Source: OLB4 sp002050165 (GTDB lineage Bacteria; Bacteroidota; Ignavibacteria; Tepidaquicellales; Tepidaquicellaceae). Taken from it: 40,780 nt of DNA. The translations under genes and the position numbers were made by a program. The stretch covers positions 1-40,780 of the forward strand of contig SZPC01000013.1 of the NCBI GenBank assembly GCA_030263475.1, given 5' to 3'. Under the pieces are notes generated by a model. The model saw only the letters and a program-made list of their open reading frames with translations, ran no database searches and was not told the DNA's origin. Below, piece by piece: positions 8,845 to 17,966 of the stretch (its first letter is position 1; the number at the start of each line of letters is the position of its first letter).

Positions 8845-9663
8845 TTGTTTAAAACTCAATTCACATCAACAAGTCCGGTAGGCATATTTGATTCAGGTGT
8901 CGGCGGTCTGACTGTGATGCATTCAGTATCGCAGTTAATGCCGAATGAGAATATAATTTATTTAGGCGATAACGCTCGTCTTCCTTACGGGACAAAATCG
9001 AAGGAAACGGTAATTTCTTATTCGATTGAGTGTTTGAAATTTTTGTTAAAGAAAAAGGTTAAAATTGTCATAGTCGCTTGCAATACAGCTTCTTCATACG
9101 CTTTACCTTTTATCTCACGCCTAACCAAAATACCAGTAATCGGAGTAATCGAGCCGGGTGCAAATGCTGCTGTATCAAACACTTCAAATAATCACATCGG
9201 AATAATCGGCACTGCTGGAACTGTGAGAAGCGGTTCATATGCGAGAAAAATTAAACGAAAACTCCCCGAAGCAAAAATTTATTCAAAAGCTTGCAGCCTG
9301 TTTGTGCAAATTGCAGAGGACGGATGGGCGGATAATAAAATCGCTAAACTGACTGCTAAGGAGTACCTGACACCTTTGAGAGAAAGCAGAATTGATACTT
9401 TGATAATGGGTTGCACTCATTACCCGATACTAAAAAAAACAATCTCAAATGTAATGGGAAAGAAAATAACACTCATTGATCCGGGAATTGAAACTGCCAA
9501 ATTTGCACGCGCTATTTTACAAAAGAAAAATCTATTGAACAAAAGTAAAAAGAAGGGATACCGGAAATTCTATGTAACGGATACTCCAAACAATTTCCAT
9601 GTTGTGGCTGAAAGATTTCTCGAAGAGAAAATTACTCAAGTTAACAAAATTAAAATCAGTTAA
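8845..9663 (+). CDS. murI: Glutamate racemase
   Basis: The product interconverts L- and D-glutamate, supplying D-glutamate for peptidoglycan. It has 272 residues, normal for the family. Both catalytic cysteines are present: C79 in VACNTASS and C190 in MGCTHYPIL. The substrate-binding DSGVGG motif is at 16-21 and LPYGTKS at about 46-52. The start is TTG at 8845; no in-frame ATG precedes the conserved PVGIFDSG region. The stop overlaps the pyrE start as TAATG, so the two are likely one transcript. It is the only peptidoglycan-precursor gene seen here, separate from the elongation genes at 29755-35195. Confidence 0.94.
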   Translation: MFKTQFTSTSPVGIFDSGVGGLTVMHSVSQLMPNENIIYLGDNARLPYGTKSKETVISYSIECLKFLLKKKVKIVIVACNTASSYALPFISRLTKIPVIGVIEPGANAAVSNTSNNHIGIIGTAGTVRSGSYARKIKRKLPEAKIYSKACSLFVQIAEDGWADNKIAKLTAKEYLTPLRESRIDTLIMGCTHYPILKKTISNVMGKKITLIDPGIETAKFARAILQKKNLLNKSKKKGYRKFYVTDTPNNFHVVAERFLEEKITQVNKIKIS

Positions 9664-10241
9664 TGGACAGTAAGGATGTATTGCAAATTTTCAAAGAAAC
9701 CGGCGCAATGCTCGAGGGTCATTTTATTCTGACTTCGGGATTGCATAGTCCTCATTATTTTCAATGCGCGAAGGTGCTACAATATCCTAAGTACAATACT
9801 TGCTTTTCATCAGAAGTCATTAAACGTTTTCCGGATTTGAAACCTGATGTAGTCATCTCACCTGCAGTAGGAGGAATTGTATTCGGAACAGAAGTGGGCA
9901 GGCAACTTGGGTGCAGGACAATATTCGCGGAACGTGAAAATGGAGAAATGACGCTTCGTCGCGGTTTCAATATTTCTAAAGGTGAAAATGTATTTGTGGT
10001 TGAAGACGTAATTACAACCGGGGGCAGTGTAATTGAAGTTATCGAATTGGTAAGACAATTGGGAGCACGTCCGGTTGGCGTTGGTGTTATTATCGACCGC
10101 AGCAACTCTCGAATTAATTTCGGTTGTGATTATCAATCGCTCGCAAAGGTAGAGATAATCAAGTTCCATGAAAACGAAATTCCCGCATGGTTAAAGGCAA
10201 TTCCCGTCTCAAAACCCGGAAGCCGTAGACTAAAAAATTAA
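9663..10241 (+). CDS. pyrE: Orotate phosphoribosyltransferase
   Basis: This enzyme joins orotate to PRPP to make OMP in de novo pyrimidine synthesis. The 192-residue protein has the PRPP-binding loop VVEDVITTGGS at 112-122, the ISPAVGGIVFG segment near 65-75, and the flexible loop FAERENGEMTLRRGF with the catalytic basic residues. The ATG overlaps the murI stop by one base. The next pathway enzyme, pyrF, lies far away at 28403-29206 on the other strand, so the UMP branch is split. The 247 bp that follow, to the acyl-CoA dehydrogenase, contain no feature I can support. Confidence 0.94.
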   Translation: MDSKDVLQIFKETGAMLEGHFILTSGLHSPHYFQCAKVLQYPKYNTCFSSEVIKRFPDLKPDVVISPAVGGIVFGTEVGRQLGCRTIFAERENGEMTLRRGFNISKGENVFVVEDVITTGGSVIEVIELVRQLGARPVGVGVIIDRSNSRINFGCDYQSLAKVEIIKFHENEIPAWLKAIPVSKPGSRRLKN

Positions 10242-10488
10242 CAAAATTTAAGAAAACACATAAAACTTTCCGTATTCCCCGATAGATTTATTTTCAAAAC
10301 TTAAACATTTTTTCAATTTCCCACTTTACTTCTTGTTACCTGCAATAATGGCAGATTGAGATCTTATCAAAGGGCAATTTCTCCGGTTTCACGACAATTT
10401 TAAGATTTTAAAATGTCAAATCATTATAGCTATAAATAAATTTTTACAATCAATATATTGGAAATCTATTTAATGCAAACACATCTAA

Positions 10489-11634
10489 ATGAACTTTAAA
10501 CTTACAGAAAGAGAACTCGAAGTACAAAAGCTTGCGAGGGATTTCGCACAAAACGAAATTGCACCGGTTGTAATGGATTTCGATGAATCACAGGAATTTC
10601 CGATGGAAATTGCCAAAAAACTCGGCGATATAGGTTTCCTCGGAATAATTTTCCCTGAAGAGTATGGAGGATCCGGTTTTTCTATTACCGAATATGCAAT
10701 AATCATAGAAGAAATTTCAAAGGTTGATCCCTCGATGGGCTTAACAATCGCAGCTCACAATGGTCTTTGTACGAATCATATTTATTCATTTTCAAATGAT
10801 GATTTGAAAAAGAAATATCTGCCCGATCTTACTTCAGGTAATAAACTTGGAGCTTGGGGGTTAACTGAAAATGTTTCAGGTAGCGATGCGGGAGCTATGG
10901 CAACAACAGCTGAACGCAGGAACGGGCACTATGTTTTGAATGGAAGTAAAATTTTCATTACGCACGGAAACGTTGGGGAAACTGCGGTTGTAATGGCAGT
11001 AACCGACAAGTCGTTGGGTAACAAAGGAATTTCCGCATTCATCGTGGAAAAAGGATGGAGCGGTTTTAAAGTTGGGAAAAAGGAAAACAAACTCGGTATG
11101 AGAGCCTCTGATACAGCCGAGTTGATTTTTGAAAATCTCGAAGTCCCGGCTGAAAATTTAATCGGGGAAGAAGGAGCAGGCTTTAAACAAGCTCTGCAAA
11201 TACTTGATGGCGGTCGGATTGCAATTGCTGCACTGTCAGTCGGTATCGCGCAAGGCGCTTTTGAACATTCACTGAAATATTCGCTTGAACGCAAACAATT
11301 CGGTCAAAACCTATCCAAGTTTCAGTCAACACAGTTCAAGCTATCCGATATGGCAACTGAAATAGAAGCTGCCCGATTGCTTACATATAAAGCCGCTTAC
11401 CTGAAAGAGCATGGTAAAGATATCAACCTCGCCGCATCAATGGCCAAGTATTTCGCAAGCGAGATTGCAACAAAAGCTACAAACGAGGCAATACAGATTC
11501 ACGGTGGATACGGGTTTATTAAAGAATTTCCGGTTGAAAAACTCTACCGAGATGTAAAATTAATGACAATCGGTGAAGGGACTTCGGAAGTTCAGAAATT
11601 AATCATTGCCCGACACATTATTAATCAATTTTAA
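10489..11634 (+). CDS. Acyl-CoA dehydrogenase
   Basis: This 381-residue flavoenzyme oxidises acyl-CoA to trans-2-enoyl-CoA and passes electrons to an electron-transfer flavoprotein. Family landmarks are YGGSGFS near residue 60, LTENVSGSDAGAM in the FAD-binding loop, RKQFGQNLSKFQ in the C-terminal helical domain, and QIHGGYGFIKEFPVEKLYRD. IGEGTSEVQ near the end carries the catalytic Glu, at about residue 363. The architecture fits short-chain or butyryl-CoA-type members, but the substrate cannot be set from sequence alone. It is preceded by a 247-bp gap that must hold its promoter and followed by a strong terminator, so it appears monocistronic. With the thiolase it suggests fatty-acid oxidation capacity. 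Confidence 0.93.
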   Translation: MNFKLTERELEVQKLARDFAQNEIAPVVMDFDESQEFPMEIAKKLGDIGFLGIIFPEEYGGSGFSITEYAIIIEEISKVDPSMGLTIAAHNGLCTNHIYSFSNDDLKKKYLPDLTSGNKLGAWGLTENVSGSDAGAMATTAERRNGHYVLNGSKIFITHGNVGETAVVMAVTDKSLGNKGISAFIVEKGWSGFKVGKKENKLGMRASDTAELIFENLEVPAENLIGEEGAGFKQALQILDGGRIAIAALSVGIAQGAFEHSLKYSLERKQFGQNLSKFQSTQFKLSDMATEIEAARLLTYKAAYLKEHGKDINLAASMAKYFASEIATKATNEAIQIHGGYGFIKEFPVEKLYRDVKLMTIGEGTSEVQKLIIARHIINQF

Positions 11635-11655
11635 TAATCCCGGTTTGAAAACAAT

Positions 11656-11687
11656 AGCTGACCTTGCTTTATCAGGTTGGCTTTTTT
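11656..11687 (+). terminator. Rho-independent terminator after acyl-CoA dehydrogenase gene
   Basis: A nine-base stem pairs 11656-11664 (AGCTGACCT) with 11674-11682 (AGGTTGGCT), including two G-U pairs, around a nine-base loop. A run of six T follows at 11682-11687. It lies 22 bp after the acyl-CoA dehydrogenase stop and only 32 bp before ftsY. Confidence 0.8.
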
Positions 11688-11719
11688 CATTTCGTATTTT
11701 AAAATTTCCTATTTTTTAA

Positions 11720-12664
11720 ATGTCTTTTTTTGATAAACTGAAATTCAATCGACTTAAAGAAGGTTTAACGAAAACCAAAGATGACCTTTTTAATAAGGTA
11801 AACCGTCTCGTTAATGCCAGCAGTAAAATTGACGATGACTTTCTCGAACAGCTCGAAGCAATTTTCATTTCCGCTGATATGGGGTACGAAACAACAGACC
11901 TGCTTATTACCAATATAAAGGAACGTGCGGGGAGAGACAAGTTTTTCGACCAAAGTGAACTGAACACAATTATAACCGAGGAGATGAAAAAAATACTTGC
12001 TGACAATCTCTCGGAATTTAAAAGTTTCGATTTAAATGTCACGCAAAAACCTTTTGTAATCATGATTGTCGGGGTAAATGGTGTTGGTAAAACTACTTCC
12101 ATCGGTAAACTCGCATACAATTTCAGGAAAGCCGGGAAGAAAGTGTTAATCGGATCTGCGGATACATTCCGGGCTGCAGCAAACGATCAACTTGAAGTAT
12201 GGGCTCAGAGGGCTGAAGTTGAAATTATTCAGCGTCCCGATGCTAAAGACCCGGCTTCCGTTGCTTATGAAACAGTCAATATTGCAATCGCAAAAGGTTA
12301 TGACGTCGTACTAATAGATACTGCAGGCAGACTGCATAATAAATCTCACCTGATGGAAGAGCTTAAAAAGATTAAGAGGGTTATGCAAAAAGTTGTACCT
12401 GATGCACCACACGAAATTTTCATTGCAATTGACGCAACAACTGGTCAAAACGGTCTCAATCAGGCAAAGGAATTTTCCAATACAATGGGCGGATTGACCG
12501 GTATAATACTTACAAAACTTGATGGAACTGCAATAGGCGGAATCGTAATGAAAATAGCAAACGACATGAAGGTCCCCGTGAGATTTATCGGGGTTGGTGA
12601 AAAAATTGAAGACTTGCAGATTTTTGACAAGGATTCTTTTATTAAAGCACTTTTTGAGAACTGA
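11720..12664 (+). CDS. ftsY: Signal recognition particle receptor FtsY
   Basis: FtsY is the SRP receptor GTPase that docks ribosome-SRP complexes at the inner membrane. The 314-residue protein has the SRP-type NG domains and lacks the long acidic A domain of E. coli. Visible motifs are the P-loop GVNGVGKT at 118-125, DTFRAAA at 148-154, DTAGR at 200-204 and TKLDGTAIGG in the G4 region, with a typical ending (FIGVGEKIEDLQIF). The ATG at 11720 is preceded by an AT-rich leader with no ribosome-binding site. mutL follows after 2 bp. The terminator just upstream leaves almost no room for a separate promoter. Confidence 0.95.
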   Translation: MSFFDKLKFNRLKEGLTKTKDDLFNKVNRLVNASSKIDDDFLEQLEAIFISADMGYETTDLLITNIKERAGRDKFFDQSELNTIITEEMKKILADNLSEFKSFDLNVTQKPFVIMIVGVNGVGKTTSIGKLAYNFRKAGKKVLIGSADTFRAAANDQLEVWAQRAEVEIIQRPDAKDPASVAYETVNIAIAKGYDVVLIDTAGRLHNKSHLMEELKKIKRVMQKVVPDAPHEIFIAIDATTGQNGLNQAKEFSNTMGGLTGIILTKLDGTAIGGIVMKIANDMKVPVRFIGVGEKIEDLQIFDKDSFIKALFEN

Positions 12665-12666
12665 TT

Positions 12667-14511
12667 ATGGCAGGTAATTCTAAAATAAAAATATTACCAC
12701 AAGCATTATCAAATAAAATCGCCGCTGGTGAGGTTGTAAACAGACCCGAATCCGCCGTGAAAGAACTTATAGAGAACTCAATCGATGCCGGAGCTGACAA
12801 GATAACATTGCTTATAAAAGATGCCGGAAAATCCTTAATTCAGGTTATTGATAACGGTCCGGGGATGAGCGAAGACGATGCAATTCTTGCTTTTCAACGC
12901 CACTCTACAAGCAAGATTGAAACTTACAATGACCTTGAGAATATAAAAACTCTTGGATTCAGGGGGGAAGCACTTGCATCAATTTGTTCAATCTCTCAGA
13001 TTGAACTTAAAACCAAAACCGAAGATGATGAAGTTGGTACTCTCCTGAAAATTGACGGTAGCGAGATTGTTCAGGTTTCAAAATTACAGACTGACAGAGG
13101 AACTTCAATTGCGGTAAAAAACCTTTTTTTTAATACACCAGCGAGACGAAATTTCTTAAAGTCCAATCAAACGGAGTTTCGTCACATCTACGAAACGTTT
13201 ATCCGGCTTGCTATTTCACATCCCGAAATTGCGTTTGAGCTCATTAACGGTGATGAGGAAATTTTCAGTTTGAAAGCAGGTTCCCTCAAAGAGAGATTGT
13301 CAAACCTGTTTACTTCAAAGTTCGCTGAGTCATTGATTGAAGTTAATCACGGAAACAACATTGTCAATATTACCGGATATATTTCCAAACCGGGTTTTAC
13401 AAAACGTTCTAAACAGGACCAATACTTCTATCTCAACAATCGCTATTTCGGTTCGAAAAGCCTCAACTTCGCTGTATATACAGGATATGGCGATCTGATT
13501 GAAAAAGGTGACTATCCGTCATTTTTCCTTTTCATTACTATTGACCAGCGAAAAGTTGATGTTAATGTACATCCATCAAAAATGGAAGTAAAGTTTGAAA
13601 ATGAAAGCGCTATTTTCGGGATGATTGTAAATGCCGTGAAAGAAGCGCTGAGGAAAAACGATCTCACCTTTGATGTAAAATTTCAAAATGACCTCGGTTT
13701 TCAAGGAGAGTTTTCAGGACTTCAGCATTCCGATTACAGAAAACCCGCGTCAGCCCCAACAAATCTTTCCCGTATTTCATTTCCGAAAGATAAATTTTCA
13801 ACCGGATTTAGTAAGACTAAATCCACATCAGAAGTTCACACAATTTTAGATATCACAGATCAAATTAAAGATAAAGAAGAAAATACTTCACTTGACGATT
13901 CAAAGACGAACAAGTTTGAACATAAAAATCTGACCGAAGATGATAAATTCAACGTATGGCAGTTCAAATTGAAATATATTATGTGTCAGACAGAAGCCGG
14001 GCTCATGATAATTGACCAGCACGCAGCACACGAGAGAATACTGTACGAACGAGCTTTGATATGGTTAGAATCGCAATCACCATTCTCACAACAATTATTA
14101 TATCCCATCAATGTTGAACTTACAAAGATAGATTATCAAATTGCATTATCGCTTGAAAAAGAAATTAGCAATCTCGGGTTCAATATTAAATTTCGGGATA
14201 ATGGAATAGTTGAAATCCTCGGGTTGCCCTCCGATGTCAGAATTGGAAACGAGACCAAAATATTTCAGGAATTGATTGACCAGTACAAAGAGTACGAACT
14301 GAAGCTGAACCTTGAGAAAAGAGATAATCTTGCAGCATCCTTCGCCTGTAGAAGTGCGATAAAAACCGGTGACCGATTGAAAGACAAAGAAATGATCTCT
14401 TTGATTGACGAATTATTTGCAGCTAAAATGCCTTACGTCTGTCCTCACGGCCGACCTACCATAATACGCATTACTACCGAAGAACTTGATAAACGTTTCA
14501 GCAGAACTTAG
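12667..14511 (+). CDS. mutL: DNA mismatch repair protein MutL, endonuclease type
   Basis: MutL couples mismatch recognition by MutS to strand removal. The 614-residue protein has the GHKL ATPase motifs: ELIENSIDAGA near 33-43, DNGPGM at 62-67 and GFRGEAL at 97-103. A low-complexity linker spans about 340-430. The C-terminal domain carries DQHAAHERILYE near 451-462, which matches the DQHA(x)2E(x)4E metal-binding endonuclease motif, plus ACRSAIKTGD and CPHGRP. So this MutL should nick DNA itself, as in bacteria without MutH. It follows ftsY by 2 bp and converges with the serine protease gene 10 bp away. Confidence 0.95.
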   Translation: MAGNSKIKILPQALSNKIAAGEVVNRPESAVKELIENSIDAGADKITLLIKDAGKSLIQVIDNGPGMSEDDAILAFQRHSTSKIETYNDLENIKTLGFRGEALASICSISQIELKTKTEDDEVGTLLKIDGSEIVQVSKLQTDRGTSIAVKNLFFNTPARRNFLKSNQTEFRHIYETFIRLAISHPEIAFELINGDEEIFSLKAGSLKERLSNLFTSKFAESLIEVNHGNNIVNITGYISKPGFTKRSKQDQYFYLNNRYFGSKSLNFAVYTGYGDLIEKGDYPSFFLFITIDQRKVDVNVHPSKMEVKFENESAIFGMIVNAVKEALRKNDLTFDVKFQNDLGFQGEFSGLQHSDYRKPASAPTNLSRISFPKDKFSTGFSKTKSTSEVHTILDITDQIKDKEENTSLDDSKTNKFEHKNLTEDDKFNVWQFKLKYIMCQTEAGLMIIDQHAAHERILYERALIWLESQSPFSQQLLYPINVELTKIDYQIALSLEKEISNLGFNIKFRDNGIVEILGLPSDVRIGNETKIFQELIDQYKEYELKLNLEKRDNLAASFACRSAIKTGDRLKDKEMISLIDELFAAKMPYVCPHGRPTIIRITTEELDKRFSRT

Positions 14512-14521
14512 CTTTATTATT

Positions 14522-15412
14522 TTAATATTGACTCCACCGGTCAGAGGAGTTGTTATTAGACCGGCGTGAGAAACTGACAAATGTACTTATACCGATAGCA
14601 ATTATTATCATCGTTCCTGCATAAAAGACAACAATCAAAAGTATAATCAAACCGAGGTTGTTATAATCCCACCTGTCTTTTTCAATTTTTTCAGAAACTT
14701 TTTTCGCATATCTCGTATCAACCGAACCATCTGAATCCAGGCTGCTGTAAGTGATATGCTCTTTTTCCAACAATGACATCAATTCATCAATATGTACTGC
14801 ATAATTTCTTGTATAACTATAAAAGAAAGTGTTTACACCAACAACGTTACCGTTCTCATCAAGTAACGGACCGCCGCTGTTACCAGGTTTTATAGTTGCA
14901 GTGTGTTGAATAGTATAAGCGAGGTGATCTGAACCATCATCGTAGAACCAATCTTCTTCTCTTATAAATTTAATCTTTCCTTTTGTCATTTTAAACTTAG
15001 ACACCTCATAAGATGAATTTGTCGGATTTCCAATTGAATATACGTTATCACCTTTTGAGATGGTGTTATTATCTGCGAATGTCAGATAGTTTTCATTTGA
15101 GCCGGATACTTCCAGCACTGACAAATCACTCAGTTTATCCTCCAGAATTATTCGTTTTACCTTAAATACGCTACCGGATTTCATGGTAACTTTTGCAGAA
15201 GATAGGTGAAGCGATTCAGAAACGTGCCAGTTTGTAACGATAATATTATTGTTAATAAAAAATGCACTTGCAACGGAACCATTTTTATCTGTTAAAAGTC
15301 CGATGGATTTAATTGCTTTCTCATAAACATAAGAATCCGGAACCGGATAAAGATCCGATTGTACTGAAATGAGAAAGAGCAGAATAAACGATATTTGCCG
15401 GAAAAATTTCAC
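14522..15412 (-). CDS. Exported trypsin-like serine protease with C-terminal membrane anchor
   Basis: The 296-residue product has an N-terminal signal peptide (hydrophobic stretch about 7-17) and a chymotrypsin-fold domain with a full catalytic triad: H63 in TNWHV, D96 in LSDLSVL and S179 in KPGNSGGPL. A transmembrane helix at about 253-277 is followed by a basic RR pair, which would place the catalytic domain in the periplasm and the tail in the cytoplasm. There is no PDZ domain, unlike DegP/HtrA, so it is a minimal DegS-like relative with inverted anchoring. Substrates are unknown. The start is GTG at 15412, 13 bp after the E1 dehydrogenase stop, so it is probably co-transcribed with it. 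Confidence 0.85.
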   Translation of the reverse strand: MKFFRQISFILLFLISVQSDLYPVPDSYVYEKAIKSIGLLTDKNGSVASAFFINNNIIVTNWHVSESLHLSSAKVTMKSGSVFKVKRIILEDKLSDLSVLEVSGSNENYLTFADNNTISKGDNVYSIGNPTNSSYEVSKFKMTKGKIKFIREEDWFYDDGSDHLAYTIQHTATIKPGNSGGPLLDENGNVVGVNTFFYSYTRNYAVHIDELMSLLEKEHITYSSLDSDGSVDTRYAKKVSEKIEKDRWDYNNLGLIILLIVVFYAGTMIIIAIGISTFVSFSRRSNNNSSDRWSQY

Positions 15413-15425
15413 AGTTTAATTTCTT

Positions 15426-17828
15426 TTAAAAGAATAAACTGAACAATTCGGGATTGGTTTCATGCATAATGTTATAAACTGTACGGAATACATCTTCTGC
15501 GTTTGGTTTAGAAAAATAATCACCATCGGTTCCATAAGCGGATCTATGTTCCTTTGCCGCCAGACAAACAGGTTTTGAATCAAGATATTGATATCCGCCT
15601 TGGACATCCAATACATTATGCAACATGTATGCCGAAGCGCCACCAGGAACATCTTCGTCAAGAAATAAAATTCTGTTGGTTTTCTTTAATGATTCGAGAA
15701 TTATCCGGTTTACATCAAAAGGCAATAAAGTTTGTACATCAATTAATTCACAGGATACCCCGACATCAGATAATTTTCTTATCGCATCTTTGGCAATGTC
15801 AACACACGCACCATAAGTTACAATGGTTATATCTTCGCCTTCAGTTATTATTTCGGGAACACCAAGCGGTACATTATATTCACCAATATTATCAGCTAAC
15901 TTTTCTTTCAATCTGTAAGCATTTAACCTTTCTACGATAAGTGCCGGGTCATCTGATTGAAGTATGGTTTTATACATTCCTGCAGCTTGCGTCATATTTC
16001 TCGGCACACAAACATGCATCCCGCGTAGTGAATTTATTATCATACCCATTGGTGAACCGGTATGCCAGATACCTTCAAGACGATGTCCGCGGGTTCTTAC
16101 TATAACCGGACACTTCTGTCCTGCTTTAGTTCTGTAAAGCAAAGTTGCAATATCATCGCTCATTGGTTGTAACCCGAACAAAAGGTAATCGAGATATTGA
16201 ATTTCAACAATAGGCTTTAAACCCCTCATGGCTGCACCTATACCCTGACCGATTATGGTCGATTCCCTGATTCCCGTATCAGTAACCCTTAATTCACCGT
16301 ACTTCTCCTGTAAACCTGCCATCCCTTGATTAACATCGCCAATCTTTCCTACATCTTCACCAATCGCAAAGACTCTCTCATCACTTTCAAAAGTTTTATC
16401 AAAAAATGTTTTCAATATCTCGCTACCATTTATCGAAGGTGAATTATCCGAATAAACCGGCTTAACTTCCTTTACATTCAGTGCGCTGCCAGCACCCTCC
16501 ATCATTAATGTTGAACTATATCTGTCTTCATTTTCGGTTTTAAAATTCGAATACCACCCGGTTAATCTATCTCTGTATTCTTTTTTATCATCTTTCAGAA
16601 TTATAAACGACTTGAGAACGGACTGTGCAATAACCTTCCTGTTAATATCAAGGTCTTTCAACATCTCGTCTTTTACTTTTCTCAATGCATCCCGATTTTC
16701 CGAACCCTGTGCAATGCTTTCAATGATAGACTCAAGCTCTGAACGATCTTTTAAAATCGGCGAAAGGAATTCATCCCAAGCTTCTTTTTGATCTGAATGA
16801 ACCTTTTCTTTTGCTTCCTTCTCGATAGTTTCAACTTCCTCCTTCGATGCAATTTCCTCATTTACAATCCAGAGCTTCATTTGGTTTATACAGCAATATT
16901 CCTTTTCCCAGTCTAACCTTTCTTTCGATTTATATCTCTCATGAGAGCCCGAGGTTGAATGACCCTGAGGTTGAGTAACTTCAGTAACGTGAATAATTGA
17001 AGGAATGTGGTCAGTTCGGACTGAAGTTGCCGCATGTTTGTAAACATCAATTAATGATTCGTAATCCCAGGCTTTCACGGAGAAGATATTGTAACCCTGT
17101 CCGGTTTTTTTGTCGTATTCAAACCCTTTTAACAACTCTGAAATATTTGATTTAGCTACCTGATATTCATTTGGAACCGAGATTCCATAGCCATCATCCC
17201 AGATTGATATGAGCATTGGCACCATCAAAACTCCACCGGCGTTTATAGTCTCCCAGAATATACCTTCAGCGCAACTTGCATTACCGATTGTACCGAAAGC
17301 AATTTCATTACCGTTTACTGAAAATTTATTCCCGTCATTGTGGAGTTTTTGATTTAATCTGTAATATTTCGATGCGTAAGCTAAACCGAGAAGTCGCTGC
17401 ATCTGACCTGCGGTTGGCGAAATGTCCGCTGATAAATTTTTCTGCTTAGTTAAATCCAGCCAATTACCGTTCTCATCGAGCGACCTTGTCGAGAAATGGC
17501 AATTCATCATTCTCCCACCGGATGCAGGTTCGCGGTAAACATCTGGGTCGGCGTATAATTGTGCAAAAAAGCCTTTAATTGTAAGCGTTCCGGTTGCCAT
17601 AGCAAAAGTCTGATCCCTGTAATATCCTGACCTGAAATCACCGTTATCAAAAACTTTTGCCATCGCTATTTGAGGAATTTCCTTTCCGTCTCCGAAGATA
17701 CCGAATTTCGCCTTCCCGGTTAAAACCTCTTTTCTCCCGAGCAATGATGCTTCCCTGCTTTCATTGGCTAACCTGAAATCTGCCAATATTTCCCCGATTT
17801 GTTCTGAAGTATATTTGGATTTTGACAT
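15426..17828 (-). CDS. 2-oxo acid dehydrogenase E1, fused alpha and beta subunits
   Basis: This 800-residue protein carries both halves of a thiamine-diphosphate-dependent E1 component. The alpha part (about 1-350) has GNASCAEG at 182-189 in the ThDP-binding region and DDGYGISVPNE. The beta part (from about 470) shows FAIGEDVGKIGDVNQG, DTGIRESTIIGQGIG and IVEIQYLDYL, then the transketolase C-terminal domain (LLPFDVNRIILESLKKT and LDEDVPGGASAYM). Fused E1 enzymes of this type are common in Bacteroidota and are usually assigned to branched-chain 2-oxoacid or pyruvate oxidation. The substrate cannot be fixed here, and no E2 or E3 gene is in the window. The ATG start at 17828 is clear. The serine protease gene follows. 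Confidence 0.9.
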   Translation of the reverse strand: MSKSKYTSEQIGEILADFRLANESREASLLGRKEVLTGKAKFGIFGDGKEIPQIAMAKVFDNGDFRSGYYRDQTFAMATGTLTIKGFFAQLYADPDVYREPASGGRMMNCHFSTRSLDENGNWLDLTKQKNLSADISPTAGQMQRLLGLAYASKYYRLNQKLHNDGNKFSVNGNEIAFGTIGNASCAEGIFWETINAGGVLMVPMLISIWDDGYGISVPNEYQVAKSNISELLKGFEYDKKTGQGYNIFSVKAWDYESLIDVYKHAATSVRTDHIPSIIHVTEVTQPQGHSTSGSHERYKSKERLDWEKEYCCINQMKLWIVNEEIASKEEVETIEKEAKEKVHSDQKEAWDEFLSPILKDRSELESIIESIAQGSENRDALRKVKDEMLKDLDINRKVIAQSVLKSFIILKDDKKEYRDRLTGWYSNFKTENEDRYSSTLMMEGAGSALNVKEVKPVYSDNSPSINGSEILKTFFDKTFESDERVFAIGEDVGKIGDVNQGMAGLQEKYGELRVTDTGIRESTIIGQGIGAAMRGLKPIVEIQYLDYLLFGLQPMSDDIATLLYRTKAGQKCPVIVRTRGHRLEGIWHTGSPMGMIINSLRGMHVCVPRNMTQAAGMYKTILQSDDPALIVERLNAYRLKEKLADNIGEYNVPLGVPEIITEGEDITIVTYGACVDIAKDAIRKLSDVGVSCELIDVQTLLPFDVNRIILESLKKTNRILFLDEDVPGGASAYMLHNVLDVQGGYQYLDSKPVCLAAKEHRSAYGTDGDYFSKPNAEDVFRTVYNIMHETNPELFSLFF

Positions 17829-17920
17829 GTAGAAAATTAGGTTTAATACAAAAAACTAAGATAATTTTATATGCTCAAACATAAAATGCAGTTATGTAGA
17901 AAATCCTAAAGCTTCTGAAT

Positions 17921-17966
17921 ATTAAACCTGAGATTTAAATATTTCCAGAAATTTCCCTCAGGTTAA
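17921..17966 (-). terminator. Possible weak terminator after the barrel protein gene
   Basis: A perfect eight-base inverted repeat pairs 17925-17932 with 17957-17964 around a 24-base loop, starting right at the stop codon of the outer-membrane protein gene when read on the minus strand. The sequence after it (TTTAATATT) is T-rich but has no long T-run, and the loop is large, so this is tentative. Confidence 0.35.

Noticed and set aside
9761..10169. Two open frames antisense to pyrE
   Set aside because: Composition follows the pyrE codons, and no start context or domain supports them.
14529..14560. Possible terminator (GACTCC/GGAGTT stem) after mutL on the plus strand
   Set aside because: It is short, lacks a T-run and lies inside the coding region of the convergent protease.
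15554..15940. 128-codon open frame antisense to the E1 dehydrogenase
   Set aside because: It is rich in His, Gln and Leu, typical of a shadow frame, and lies fully within a real gene.
17849..17879. Possible Bacteroidota-type promoter (TTTG ... TAGTTTTTTG) before the E1 gene on the minus strand
   Set aside because: The match is loose in AT-rich DNA, and no other gene in the window shows the same arrangement to support a consensus.
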